NCBI RefSeq assembly: GCF_000196655.1
Contig: NC_014253.1
Coordinates: 1,443,423-1,507,422, forward strand
DNA: 64,000 bases
DNA from: Methanohalobium evestigatum Z-7303
GTDB taxonomy: Archaea; Halobacteriota; Methanosarcinia; Methanosarcinales; Methanosarcinaceae
Direction: 5' to 3'
The notes below the pieces were generated by a model that had not been told where the DNA came from, did no database searches, and was given only the letters and a program-made list of their open reading frames with translations. A program made the translations under genes and the position numbers. Positions 9,511-17,443 of the stretch are shown piece by piece. The stretch's first letter is position 1; each line of letters begins with the position of its first letter.

Positions 9511-10506
9511 TGCCACTTGCGGGGCACCAGTACTCCCGTACGATGCATCTCTGTCTGCACCGCATTGACCACCGAAACGCATAGCTATATTGAACGCCGC
9601 GTTTGCGTCCGCATGATCAACGTGCCCACAATGAGGACACTTGAACAATTCACCGTTTCTAATATCCAGATAACCGTACCTACTGCAATCCTGCGAGGTA
9701 TACTCAGGATCTACAAATTCAATTTTAACTCCAAGCAGCCTGGCTTTGTATTCCAACATAAATTGTAGTTGATAGAATGACCAGCTGTGCAGGGAGTATT
9801 TGAACGATTTTTTACATTTTGCAGAATCCCTTATACCTTTCAGGTTCTCCATCCTGATACCACAGTTATTGGCAGCAGCGGTTTCCACTATCCTGGAACT
9901 GATTTTTTGGTTCAGATCCCTGACAATCCTTGACTCTCTGTCATTGACCTGTTTAACCTTCTTATATTTCCCTTTGACCTGTAGTTTCCTACGGTCGTTT
10001 TTATATTTCAGATGTATATGCTGTGCTTTTTTACCCAGTTTCCAGATTTTACCAGTCTTTGGATTTGACATCACAGCTATATGTCCGGTTGTATTCAAAT
10101 CGACACCCAGATAATTCTCCGGTTCTATTTGCTCTCTCTCATGTACGGTCACCGACACATAAACGTATTTTTCACCGACTTCAATCTGGTTGATTTTTTC
10201 AAAATTATCAGGGAAATGGTATTTCAGTTTCAACTTCAAAGGTACTATCCTTATCTTTCTTTCGTTTCTTCTAAGTTCGATTTTTTGGTTAGGTATTGTC
10301 AGTTTAACACTGGTTACCTTTTTAGCGGATTTGTCTTTAGCATATTTCTTGAGAATCTGATTTGAAATAGCCGATTTCAATCCGATATGCTTGACATCTT
10401 TAGACGAACGAGTACGATATTTGATACCATATTCGGCTACTTGCTTAGCTTTTGCAAGTTCTTCAGAGAAACCCCGATTATGTTTGATTTTATAAGTCAG
10501 TATCAA
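9502..10506 (-). CDS. tnpB: TnpB family RNA-guided nuclease, zinc-finger Cys lost
   Basis: A 334-residue TnpB of a compact archaeal clade that begins MILTYKIKHNRGFSEEL. RuvC catalytic residues are present: Asp in GVDLNTTGHIAV, Glu in GIRMENLKGIR and Asp in HADANAAFNIA. The C-terminal four-cysteine zinc ribbon should read CSRCG...CPHCG, but the first pair reads CSRYG (TAC for TGC, near 9675-9695). One zinc ligand is thus missing, which may weaken folding or activity. TnpB cuts DNA next to a target-adjacent motif and helps retain the element. No partner tnpA is present. Confidence 0.9.
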   Translation of the reverse strand: MILTYKIKHNRGFSEELAKAKQVAEYGIKYRTRSSKDVKHIGLKSAISNQILKKYAKDKSAKKVTSVKLTIPNQKIELRRNERKIRIVPLKLKLKYHFPDNFEKINQIEVGEKYVYVSVTVHEREQIEPENYLGVDLNTTGHIAVMSNPKTGKIWKLGKKAQHIHLKYKNDRRKLQVKGKYKKVKQVNDRESRIVRDLNQKISSRIVETAAANNCGIRMENLKGIRDSAKCKKSFKYSLHSWSFYQLQFMLEYKARLLGVKIEFVDPEYTSQDCSRYGYLDIRNGELFKCPHCGHVDHADANAAFNIAMRFGGQCGADRDASYGSTGAPQVATV

Positions 10507-10590
10507 ATATCATCGCCTCTTTAGAAAAATATGAGCCAATACACTAAAAAATTATGGGTGAAAAATCAATGACCAACGGGGTTGTTTCAT

Positions 10591-10611
10591 CCAACGGTTA
10601 GAAAACGTTGG
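10591..10611. repeat. Left-end hairpin of tnpB element 1
   Basis: A 6-bp perfect stem CCAACG/CGTTGG with a 9-base loop, 85 bp upstream of the tnpB start. It fits the subterminal hairpin bound by TnpA in IS200/IS605 elements. The rest of 10507-10866 is AT-rich upstream DNA of the histidine kinase gene, with nothing further I can assign apart from an AAGGAGG ribosome site at 10840-10846. Confidence 0.55.
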
Positions 10612-10866
10612 CTTTCACTTACCCCTGTTACCCCATCTTCGTAACCTTAAATAGAAAATACCATAAAAAGAGGGGATGGGGTTTATTATATGTTTAAAGG
10701 ATAAATCATGTGGATATATTGGGATTTAAAGTCTGGCAAAAATATAAAGTAGATATTTTGTTATTAAAACATATCACTTAAATGCAACCAAACCAATAGC
10801 CCAAATTAACTAACATCATAAACGTAATGCAGGTTTTTTAAGGAGGATTTTGAAATATCTTACAAT

Positions 10867-13029
10867 ATGTTATATTCAATATATGAATCAATGAGTGAAG
10901 GGGTTTGTATTTTTGAAATCATCTATGACAGTAATGGCTATCCAACAGACTACATGATAATAGATTCTAATTCGGCATACGAATCAATTATTGGTTATAG
11001 AAAAGAAGATTTAGCAGGTAGTAAAGCTTCAGACATTTTTGGCACCGAATATATACCACACCTTTATACATATGCAAAAATAGCTGAAACCGGCAAACAA
11101 ACTAATTTTGAAACCTATTGTCCATATATTGGTAAACATTATCGTGTTTCTATAATATCCCCTGAAAAAGGAAAGTTCATCACCATATTAACCGATATCA
11201 CAGGCCAGAATGAAATAGATGATGAACTTAAAGCAGTCTATGAAAACGTACCAGTAGTTATAATGCTGGTCGATTCTGACAGAAGAATTCTGAAACTAAA
11301 TAAAAACGCGGAGTTATTTGCCGGTTCATCTGCTAAAAATCTGAAAGGTTTAAGAGGCGGAGATGCTCTGGGATGTCTACATTCACTGGATGACCCTGAA
11401 GGCTGTGGATTCGGACCGCATTGTAAAAATTGTAAAGTAAGAAATACAGTCCTTGATACATTTAATACTGGTACAAATTATAATAATGTAGAGGTAAATT
11501 TACCTTTTATAGTAAATGGTTATGAAAAACATCTGACCCTCCTTTTGTCAACTTCATTTATCAATACAGATAACCAGCCAAAAGTCCTTGTAAGTATTCA
11601 GGATATTACTGATAAGAAAACGTTAGAAAAAAACATCTGTGAAAAAGACAGCCTTCTAAAAGACATAACAGAAAACATATGGGATATGGTCTGTCTTGCA
11701 GATAAAAATTGTAATTTCGTATATGTCTCACCATCACATGAACATCATCTTGGATATCATTTTGAGGATTTAGTTGATAAAAATATATTTGAATTCATCC
11801 ACCCTGATGATTTGAAACATATAGAAAAACTGTACTTTGAATTTTTACAGACATTAAACCCTATAAGGTCAGAATGCAGGTTCCGCCACTCAAAAGGTCA
11901 TTATGTCTGGTTAGAGACAAGTGTCAATGTTGTTTATGACGATTACGGTGATATCAAATATTTTGTTTTTAATAGTCGCGATATAACCGAACGCAAAGAG
12001 ACCGAAGAGAAATTAAAATATAAAGAAGAAATATTAGAACTTGCATTAAATAGTACTTCTTTAGCTGTTTGGGACTGTGATATAAAGAAAGGAGAGTTGT
12101 ATTTCAGTGAACAGTTTTCTAAGCTCTTAGACTGTGGCAATAAAGAATTGGTACTTGATACACAGACATGGTGGAATCTAATACATCCTGATGATGTAAA
12201 TCGTGTATCAAAAGCGTTAAATGATTATTACGCTGGGAGAACAACTGTTTTCGAAAGTGAATACCGTATTAAGGATAACTCTGGAAAATGGTTATGGTTA
12301 CTTGACAAAGGAAAAATAACTAAAAGAGATAATTCTGGAAATTCAGAAAGATTGACAGGCGTCATTTTAGATATAACAGATAAAGTCGAAAGAGAAGAAA
12401 AAATTCGAGAATATGCAAACAAAATTAAAGAATCAAAAATCACAAGAGAAAAAGAACTCCACCACAGGATTAAAAATAACCTTCAGGTGATTTCCAGTTT
12501 GCTCAATCTTCAATCAGAAAAATTTGAAGATGAAGATGTGGTTGAAGCATTTAAAGATACACAAAACCGTGTTATATCAATGTCTTTCGTGCATCAGAAA
12601 CTGTATCAGACAAATAATTTAGACAACCTAAATTCAAAAGATTATATTAAAGAGCTTGTAAGTTATCTGACAAACCTGTATAATAAGAACAACATTGACC
12701 TAAATATAGATGTCCAGAATTGCTATTTTGGAATCGATATTATCATACCGCTCGGGATGCTGATTAATGAACTTGTTTCCAATTCTTTAAAATATGCTTT
12801 CCCTGAAGGTGAATCTGGCAAAGTGGATATTCAACTCTATAAAAATTACAAAGAATGTTATACACTAATTATAGCCGATAATGGTAGGGGTATACCTGAA
12901 AATATTGATATTAGAGATGCAGAAACTCTTGGTTTTCAGCTTGTGAGCAGTTTAGTGAATCAGGTTAATGGTGATTTTGAAATATATTCAGGTAATGGTA
13001 CAATGTTTATTATAGAATTCAGCGGTTGA
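10867..13029 (+). CDS. Multi-PAS sensor histidine kinase
   Basis: A 720-residue soluble kinase with no signal peptide or membrane span. Four PAS/PAC repeats are visible at roughly residues 5-115, 120-255, 265-380 and 390-510, followed by a HisKA_2 phosphoacceptor segment ELHHRIKNNLQVISSLLNLQ (His about 531) and a HATPase domain (NELVSNSLKYAFPEG, DNGRGIP). The second PAS domain has a cysteine cluster, CGFGPHCKNCKVR, that could bind a metal or sense redox. No response regulator is adjacent, so the output is unknown. The AAGGAGG at 10840 is about 20 bases from the ATG, wider than usual, so a slightly earlier non-ATG start is possible. Confidence 0.9.
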   Translation: MLYSIYESMSEGVCIFEIIYDSNGYPTDYMIIDSNSAYESIIGYRKEDLAGSKASDIFGTEYIPHLYTYAKIAETGKQTNFETYCPYIGKHYRVSIISPEKGKFITILTDITGQNEIDDELKAVYENVPVVIMLVDSDRRILKLNKNAELFAGSSAKNLKGLRGGDALGCLHSLDDPEGCGFGPHCKNCKVRNTVLDTFNTGTNYNNVEVNLPFIVNGYEKHLTLLLSTSFINTDNQPKVLVSIQDITDKKTLEKNICEKDSLLKDITENIWDMVCLADKNCNFVYVSPSHEHHLGYHFEDLVDKNIFEFIHPDDLKHIEKLYFEFLQTLNPIRSECRFRHSKGHYVWLETSVNVVYDDYGDIKYFVFNSRDITERKETEEKLKYKEEILELALNSTSLAVWDCDIKKGELYFSEQFSKLLDCGNKELVLDTQTWWNLIHPDDVNRVSKALNDYYAGRTTVFESEYRIKDNSGKWLWLLDKGKITKRDNSGNSERLTGVILDITDKVEREEKIREYANKIKESKITREKELHHRIKNNLQVISSLLNLQSEKFEDEDVVEAFKDTQNRVISMSFVHQKLYQTNNLDNLNSKDYIKELVSYLTNLYNKNNIDLNIDVQNCYFGIDIIIPLGMLINELVSNSLKYAFPEGESGKVDIQLYKNYKECYTLIIADNGRGIPENIDIRDAETLGFQLVSSLVNQVNGDFEIYSGNGTMFIIEFSG

Positions 13030-13111
13030 TTGATTATTACATTGGTTTGTTTTATATAATACTTAATCCAATAACAGACCAATAGGTTAGAGCCATAACT
13101 ATAAAAGCTAT

Positions 13112-13393
13112 TCAGGAAGTCAAATTTAATATTAATCCAGGGTTTAATACATCTTTTATTTTATATTTGCCAATCTTACTGATATTGTTCATTTCCTCCT
13201 TGAGAGCCTTCTTTACAGACTGTAAATCATCCACATCGATTTTAAAAAAATAATTTAACACTACAAAACCAACTATAAGCATAATAAATACAAGCAGAAT
13301 TGCAACTACGCACCACTTAAAAAAGAAAATGTTCAACCGGATGGAAAATTCAGAAACAAAATCGACAGAGTTGGATTTAATAATTACAAACAA
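13112..13393 (-). CDS. Small single-span membrane protein, unknown function
   Basis: A 93-residue reading frame with a TTG start. A strongly hydrophobic segment (residues ~28-50, WCVVAILLVFIMLIVGFVVL) is followed by a charged, probably helical tail (DVDDLQSVKKALKEEMNNI). No family recognised. Composition looks coding, but the non-ATG start and lack of a clear ribosome site leave some doubt. It is divergent from the APS reductase gene. Confidence 0.4.
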   Translation of the reverse strand: MFVIIKSNSVDFVSEFSIRLNIFFFKWCVVAILLVFIMLIVGFVVLNYFFKIDVDDLQSVKKALKEEMNNISKIGKYKIKDVLNPGLILNLTS

Positions 13394-13449
13394 TTGGTAT
13401 TAAACCAAAACCATGACTAATTAAAATTTTCAGTACCAGAGGCTGAAAC

Positions 13450-14184
13450 ATGTCCAGACAAATATTAAAATCATCAGAAGAAATTAATCAATTAGCTGAA
13501 CAACTTGATGATGAAAACCCTCAAACAATCATTTCTTATGCACTTGATAAATATACACCCAACATTTCAATATCATTTAGCGGAGCAGAAGACGTAGTTC
13601 TTATAGACATGGCTAAAAAAATAAGGGATGACATAAGTGTATTTACTCTTGATACAGGACGACTGTATCCAGAGACCTACCGGTTTATAGAAGAGATATG
13701 CGACTATTACAATATTGATATAGATGTATATATGCCCGACCGTGAATCCACAGAGAAACTCGTGAAAGAAAAAGGGTTGTTCTCTTTTTACAATGATGGG
13801 CATAATGAATGCTGCAGCGTCAGAAAAATAGCACCCCTAAAACGAGCACTCGATGGTCTGGATGCATGGGTCACAGGGCAGAGGAAAGACCAGAGTCCAA
13901 GCCGGTCTGACCTTCCTGTCGTCCAAATCGACTCCGCTTTTGGTGGCGGTGAACTTGTGAAATTTAACCCTCTGGCTAACTGGACTCTTAAACAGGTATG
14001 GCAGTATATATTCGAGAATGACGTCCCCTACAACAAACTCCATGAAAAGGGCTACATTAGTATTGGATGTGAACCGTGTACAAGACCCGTTACTCCGGGA
14101 CAGCATGAACGTGAAGGTCGGTGGTGGTGGGAAGAAGCCACCAAAAAAGAATGCGGTCTTCATTCAGGAAATATTAAAAAATGA
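13450..14184 (+). CDS. cysH: Adenylyl-sulfate (APS) reductase, [4Fe-4S] type
   Basis: A 244-residue PAPS/APS reductase family protein: N-terminal PP-loop-like fold with [15 protein letters not shown], substrate loop [12 protein letters not shown], and C-terminal ECGLHSGN bearing the catalytic Cys. The pairs ECCSVRK and CEPCTR are the four cysteines that hold a [4Fe-4S] cluster in bacterial assimilatory APS reductases and are absent in PAPS-specific CysH. It would reduce activated sulfate to sulfite with a thiol donor. No ATP sulfurylase or sulfite reductase is adjacent. Sulfate assimilation is uncommon in methanogens, so transfer from bacteria is plausible. Confidence 0.88.
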   Translation: MSRQILKSSEEINQLAEQLDDENPQTIISYALDKYTPNISISFSGAEDVVLIDMAKKIRDDISVFTLDTGRLYPETYRFIEEICDYYNIDIDVYMPDRESTEKLVKEKGLFSFYNDGHNECCSVRKIAPLKRALDGLDAWVTGQRKDQSPSRSDLPVVQIDSAFGGGELVKFNPLANWTLKQVWQYIFENDVPYNKLHEKGYISIGCEPCTRPVTPGQHEREGRWWWEEATKKECGLHSGNIKK

Positions 14185-14308
14185 ATTTATTGAGGCAGTT
14201 AATTCTGCCTCTTTAACAAATTCATTAATCCAGTTTTTATATTCTAAAAAATACCAACCAAAAAATGAATAATATTAAACCTGTATTGTTATATAAGTAA
14301 GTGGTTAT

Positions 14309-14692
14309 ATGTTCTATAAATTAACCAAATTTGTTGAAAATTTATTTCCTAAAAACCCAACTTCTGAATATATACAGGTTATCGTTTACTGTACAAAAGC
14401 TGATTTATCATCAGGTGATTTATCTAAAAAAATATGTGATGTATCCAAAAAATCCAGTAATAAAGCACCTGAAAAAAATCTGGATATTTGGAATTTTAAT
14501 AACAATCGGGATAAACAATTATTAAAATGTGATGATTTTTCGGAAATGGAGGAAATATTTGAAGAAGCTGAATATGGTGGAGTTCCAGCAAGTTCTATAT
14601 GTAATGTTGATAACAACATCGTTTTAATTGCTATAGGACCTGATAAAACAGAAAGAATATCTGAATTAACAACCAACCTTGAAAGGATTTAA
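14309..14692 (+). CDS. Divergent peptidyl-tRNA hydrolase 2-like protein
   Basis: 127 residues. The C-terminal half (EIFEEAEYGGVPASSIC, then VLIAIGPDKTERISEL) follows the pattern of archaeal Pth2, where helix, short strand and LAIGP end the fold; the N-terminal strand IQVIVYCTKADLSSGD also fits. The Pth2 signature DAGRTQ...GT is replaced by NVDNN, so the catalytic residues seem lost. It may be a non-enzymatic paralogue. This is a recognition by pattern only; a structure-based search would decide. The gene lies just upstream of a tnpB element. Confidence 0.55.
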   Translation: MFYKLTKFVENLFPKNPTSEYIQVIVYCTKADLSSGDLSKKICDVSKKSSNKAPEKNLDIWNFNNNRDKQLLKCDDFSEMEEIFEEAEYGGVPASSICNVDNNIVLIAIGPDKTERISELTTNLERI

Positions 14693-14933
14693 TTTTTAAA
14701 AATATAAAAGTTATATTAACAACAGAAAAATTTTATATTTTTACAATATTTGAAAAATGTATTTTTTGTTAATAATACAAACTTTTCATAAAAACATATT
14801 TTTTTATTTTACTTCCTACAAATAATGTAAAATTATTATATTAAAATATATGAACTGGTTAACCTTTCATGAGAAAGGGGTATAGGGGTCAAAGGAAACC
14901 AACGGTTTTACCCGTTCTCCTTAAATCAAAGAC

Positions 14934-15061
14934 ACTCTAAATTAAAAATTTAGAGTTAAACTTAAACTTGGTAAATTGAAAATTTACCAATATCTTTAAA
15001 CGACAGTTTAAAGAGTCTATGATTTAAGTTGTTTAAGGATATCTTTAAACTTGGTTTAAAG
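14934..15061. repeat. Array of four perfect hairpins upstream of tnpB
   Basis: Four perfect inverted repeats follow each other: 14934-14956 (9-bp stem ACTCTAAAT, 5-base loop), 14968-14990 (9-bp stem TTGGTAAAT, 5-base loop), 14994-15013 (8-bp stem CTTTAAAC, loop GACA) and 15043-15061 (8-bp stem CTTTAAAC, loop TTG). An outer pairing of AAATCAAAGAC (14925 on) with the complement around 15012-15026 is also possible. Such a density is unlikely by chance even in AT-rich DNA. It may be the structured left end recognised by TnpA or a transcribed structured RNA. Confidence 0.6.
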
Positions 15062-15135
15062 AGTGAGGAATTTAGACCCCATTGCTTAAAAGAACAAAAT
15101 TTTTTATTTTAGGAAAACATTATATATATAATACA

Positions 15136-16428
15136 ATGAAATTCACCACCAAAAACTATCTACGGATGAACAAGCAGCAGTACTGGATAGTTGACACTTT
15201 GAGTAAACTATCCAAGAACCTGTATAATGTCGGGGTGTACAATGTCCGACAGTATTATTTCTACAATAACAAGTTCTTACCGTACACCAATAATTACCAT
15301 TATTGTAAAAATAATGATAACTACAGCCTGTTATATAGCGATAATGCTCAACAGGTTCTCAAAATCGTAGATAGGACTTTCAAGAGCTATTTCAGACTGC
15401 TCAAAGAAAGGAAAAAAGGAAACTACAACCGACCCATTAATACACCAGGTTACTTGGACAAAAATGGGCGGTTTGTATTGATATATCCCGCTCAAAGAAT
15501 GTCTATTAAGGGTAGATATTTCAAACTAGGCATGAGTAGGGAATTCAAAAAACAATATAATCTTAATGGTGATGAATTAACTTTCAAATTACCAGACCAT
15601 ATCAATCCTGATGAATTAAAAGAAGTCAGGATTGTTCCAAAACATGACGGTAAATTCTACCAGATTCAGTATGTTTATGATAAAAAACCACAAGACATGA
15701 ATCTGGACAAAAATCAATATCTATCAATCGATTTAGGTCTTGATAATTTTGCAACCTTTGTGGAAACATCCACAGGTACAGCCGAGATAATTGACGGTAA
15801 ACACATCAAATCCATTAACCAGTTCTACAACAAAGAAAAGGCAAAGTTGCAGGGTGTGAAAGACAAACAGAGTATGGAACACAAGTTCACCAAAAGATTG
15901 AGTAGGCTTACTAATAAGCGAGATAACAAGGTGGACGAGTTCCTGAACAGGTCGGTTGATTACATTGTTAAAACATGTATAGATAAAGACATCGGCAACA
16001 TTGTTATCGGTGAACTGAAAGAAATCAAACAGGAACAGAATATCGGTAAAAAGAACAATCAGAATTTCCAGAGCATACCATATTTCCTGTTCAAAAGTAA
16101 ACTACAGTCCAAATGTGATTTGTACGGAATCAACTACATAGAAGAGGACGAATCCTATACCAGTAAAACCGATGCACTTGCTCTGGAACCCATCAGAAAA
16201 CATGAAGAATATATGGGTAGAAGAATCAAGAGAGGACTGTTCAAGTCTTCCACCGGTCAATTGATCAATGCCGATGTCAACGGTGCACTGAATATCTTGA
16301 GAAAAGTAGTCGGTGATTCCATCCAAAGGATAACCGATAGAGGTCTCGTCAGCAGACCGGAGAGAATAAGGGTTACTTTCGAACCTGAAAAGCGACCAGC
16401 CTTCTCTCGAATTAAATTGTCAGTTTAA
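15136..16428 (+). CDS. tnpB: TnpB family protein (zinc-ribbon-less clade)
   Basis: About 430 residues from the ATG at 15136 (MKFTTKNYLRMNK); an in-frame TTG at 15082 would add 18. RuvC residues are Asp in LSIDLGLDNFA, Glu in IVIGELKEIKQ and Asp in INADVNGALNI. Where other TnpBs have a Cys4 ribbon this one has ESYTSKTDALALEPI...YMGRRIKRGLF, the form typical of a clade without zinc ligands. Expected to be an RNA-guided nuclease that maintains the element; the guide RNA would cover the region after 16428, including the right-end hairpin. The reading frame is intact. Confidence 0.9.
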   Translation: MKFTTKNYLRMNKQQYWIVDTLSKLSKNLYNVGVYNVRQYYFYNNKFLPYTNNYHYCKNNDNYSLLYSDNAQQVLKIVDRTFKSYFRLLKERKKGNYNRPINTPGYLDKNGRFVLIYPAQRMSIKGRYFKLGMSREFKKQYNLNGDELTFKLPDHINPDELKEVRIVPKHDGKFYQIQYVYDKKPQDMNLDKNQYLSIDLGLDNFATFVETSTGTAEIIDGKHIKSINQFYNKEKAKLQGVKDKQSMEHKFTKRLSRLTNKRDNKVDEFLNRSVDYIVKTCIDKDIGNIVIGELKEIKQEQNIGKKNNQNFQSIPYFLFKSKLQSKCDLYGINYIEEDESYTSKTDALALEPIRKHEEYMGRRIKRGLFKSSTGQLINADVNGALNILRKVVGDSIQRITDRGLVSRPERIRVTFEPEKRPAFSRIKLSV

Positions 16429-16464
16429 CCTGACAAGCCAACGACTTTAGTCTTTGGTAGCTGA

Positions 16465-17421
16465 CATCTCCTTTTAAACGGGACTATACCGAGTGACACA
16501 GAATTGAATGAATTTTCCAGTAAATTAAAAAATGAGAGGGAGATAAATGAGAATCTAATCCAGACAATTAAAACATGCAATTTTAATATAGAAGCAATGG
16601 ATGCATTACGCACAGCTGTATCCCATATGTCACACTGTGATCCGGATTTAAACAATATATCACACGATGCAAATATACGCAAAGCTATCAAACTGATAGC
16701 CAGATTCCCTACAATTGTGGCTTCGTTCTCAAGAATCAAAACAGGTTATTATCCATTATTACCTGATGACAACCTTTCGCATGGTGCCAATTTTTTGTAT
16801 ATGCTTAGTGGTGAAAAACCTGATGAACTCGAAGCAGAGATCATGGAAAAAGACCTGGTTCTTACTGCTGAACATGAATTAAATGCGTCCACATTCTCAT
16901 CTCGTGTAACCGCTTCAACACTTTCTGACCTTCATTCTGCAATAATTTCAGGACTCGATACTTTGAAAGGTCCTTTACACGGCGGCGCCAGAATGGCTGT
17001 TATGAACATGTTGGATGAAGTATCCTCATCAAATGATGCTAAACAATATGTGGTGGATTCAATAAAAAACAATCAGAAAATAATGGGATTCGGTCACCGG
17101 GTATATAAGACCTATGACCCACGGTCAAATATCTACAAAGACCTTGCAAAAAAACTGGCAGAAAATAAAGGGGATACTACACTATACAATATTGCAGAAA
17201 GGATAGAAGATACGGTTATACAAGAATTAGTAGAAAAACAGAATAAACCGATCTACCCAAACGCCGATTTTTACTCAGGTGTTATATATAAATATCTTGG
17301 ATTACATCCCAAGCTTGCAACTTCTGTGTTTGCCATCGGAAGAGTATCAGGCTGGATTGCTCACTGCCTCGAGCAATATTCAGACAACAGGCTCATAAGA
17401 CCAAGAGCAAGGTCTATTTAA
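16465..17421 (+). pseudogene. gltA: Citrate synthase, 5' end removed by tnpB element
   Basis: The frame resumes directly at the element end with HLLLNGTIPSDTELNEF, which matches the internal YLLLxGxLPxxxEL segment of citrate synthases; the usual 55-65 N-terminal residues before it are absent. All three catalytic positions survive: His in GPLHGGA, His in MGFGHRVYK and Asp in NADFYSGV. A TTG at 16504 (residues NEFSSKL) could start a 305-residue protein, in the same frame as tnpB but after two stops. Aconitase follows after 22 bp, so the pair was a citrate-isocitrate module of the oxidative TCA branch. Whether the shortened protein works is unknown. No N-terminal citrate synthase sequence was found upstream of the element. 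Confidence 0.8.
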
Positions 17422-17443
17422 CCAAATTCAAAAAGGTGAGACA

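Larger units (their letters stand above)
9440..10640 (-). mobile_element. IS200/IS605-group element carrying only tnpB
   Basis: The element is read on the minus strand. Its left end lies near 10.6 kb, with a hairpin CCAACG-loop-CGTTGG at 10591-10611. Its right end lies near 9.45 kb, with a hairpin at 9463-9483 (CCCACGGAT/ATCCGTTGGG). Subterminal hairpins rather than inverted terminal repeats are the hallmark of this group, which is moved as single-stranded DNA by a Y1 transposase TnpA. No tnpA is present, so movement would need TnpA supplied in trans. Exact ends are not determinable without an empty site. Confidence 0.75.
14870..16464 (+). mobile_element. IS200/IS605-group element with tnpB, inserted in citrate synthase
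   Basis: A hairpin AACGG-TTTTAC-CCGTT at 14901-14916 marks the probable left end. CCAACGACTTTAGTCTTTGG at 16438-16457, a typical right-end hairpin, follows the tnpB stop. Immediately after the right end, at 16465, a citrate synthase frame begins in mid-gene. Between left end and tnpB lies an unusual set of hairpins (separate entry). No tnpA. The 180 bp before 14870 are AT-rich and hold no gene I can support. Confidence 0.75.

Noticed and set aside
14924-15070. Possible short CRISPR array in the hairpin cluster before tnpB
   Set aside because: The units are inverted repeats of different sequence and spacing, not direct repeats with uniform spacers, and no cas genes are near.
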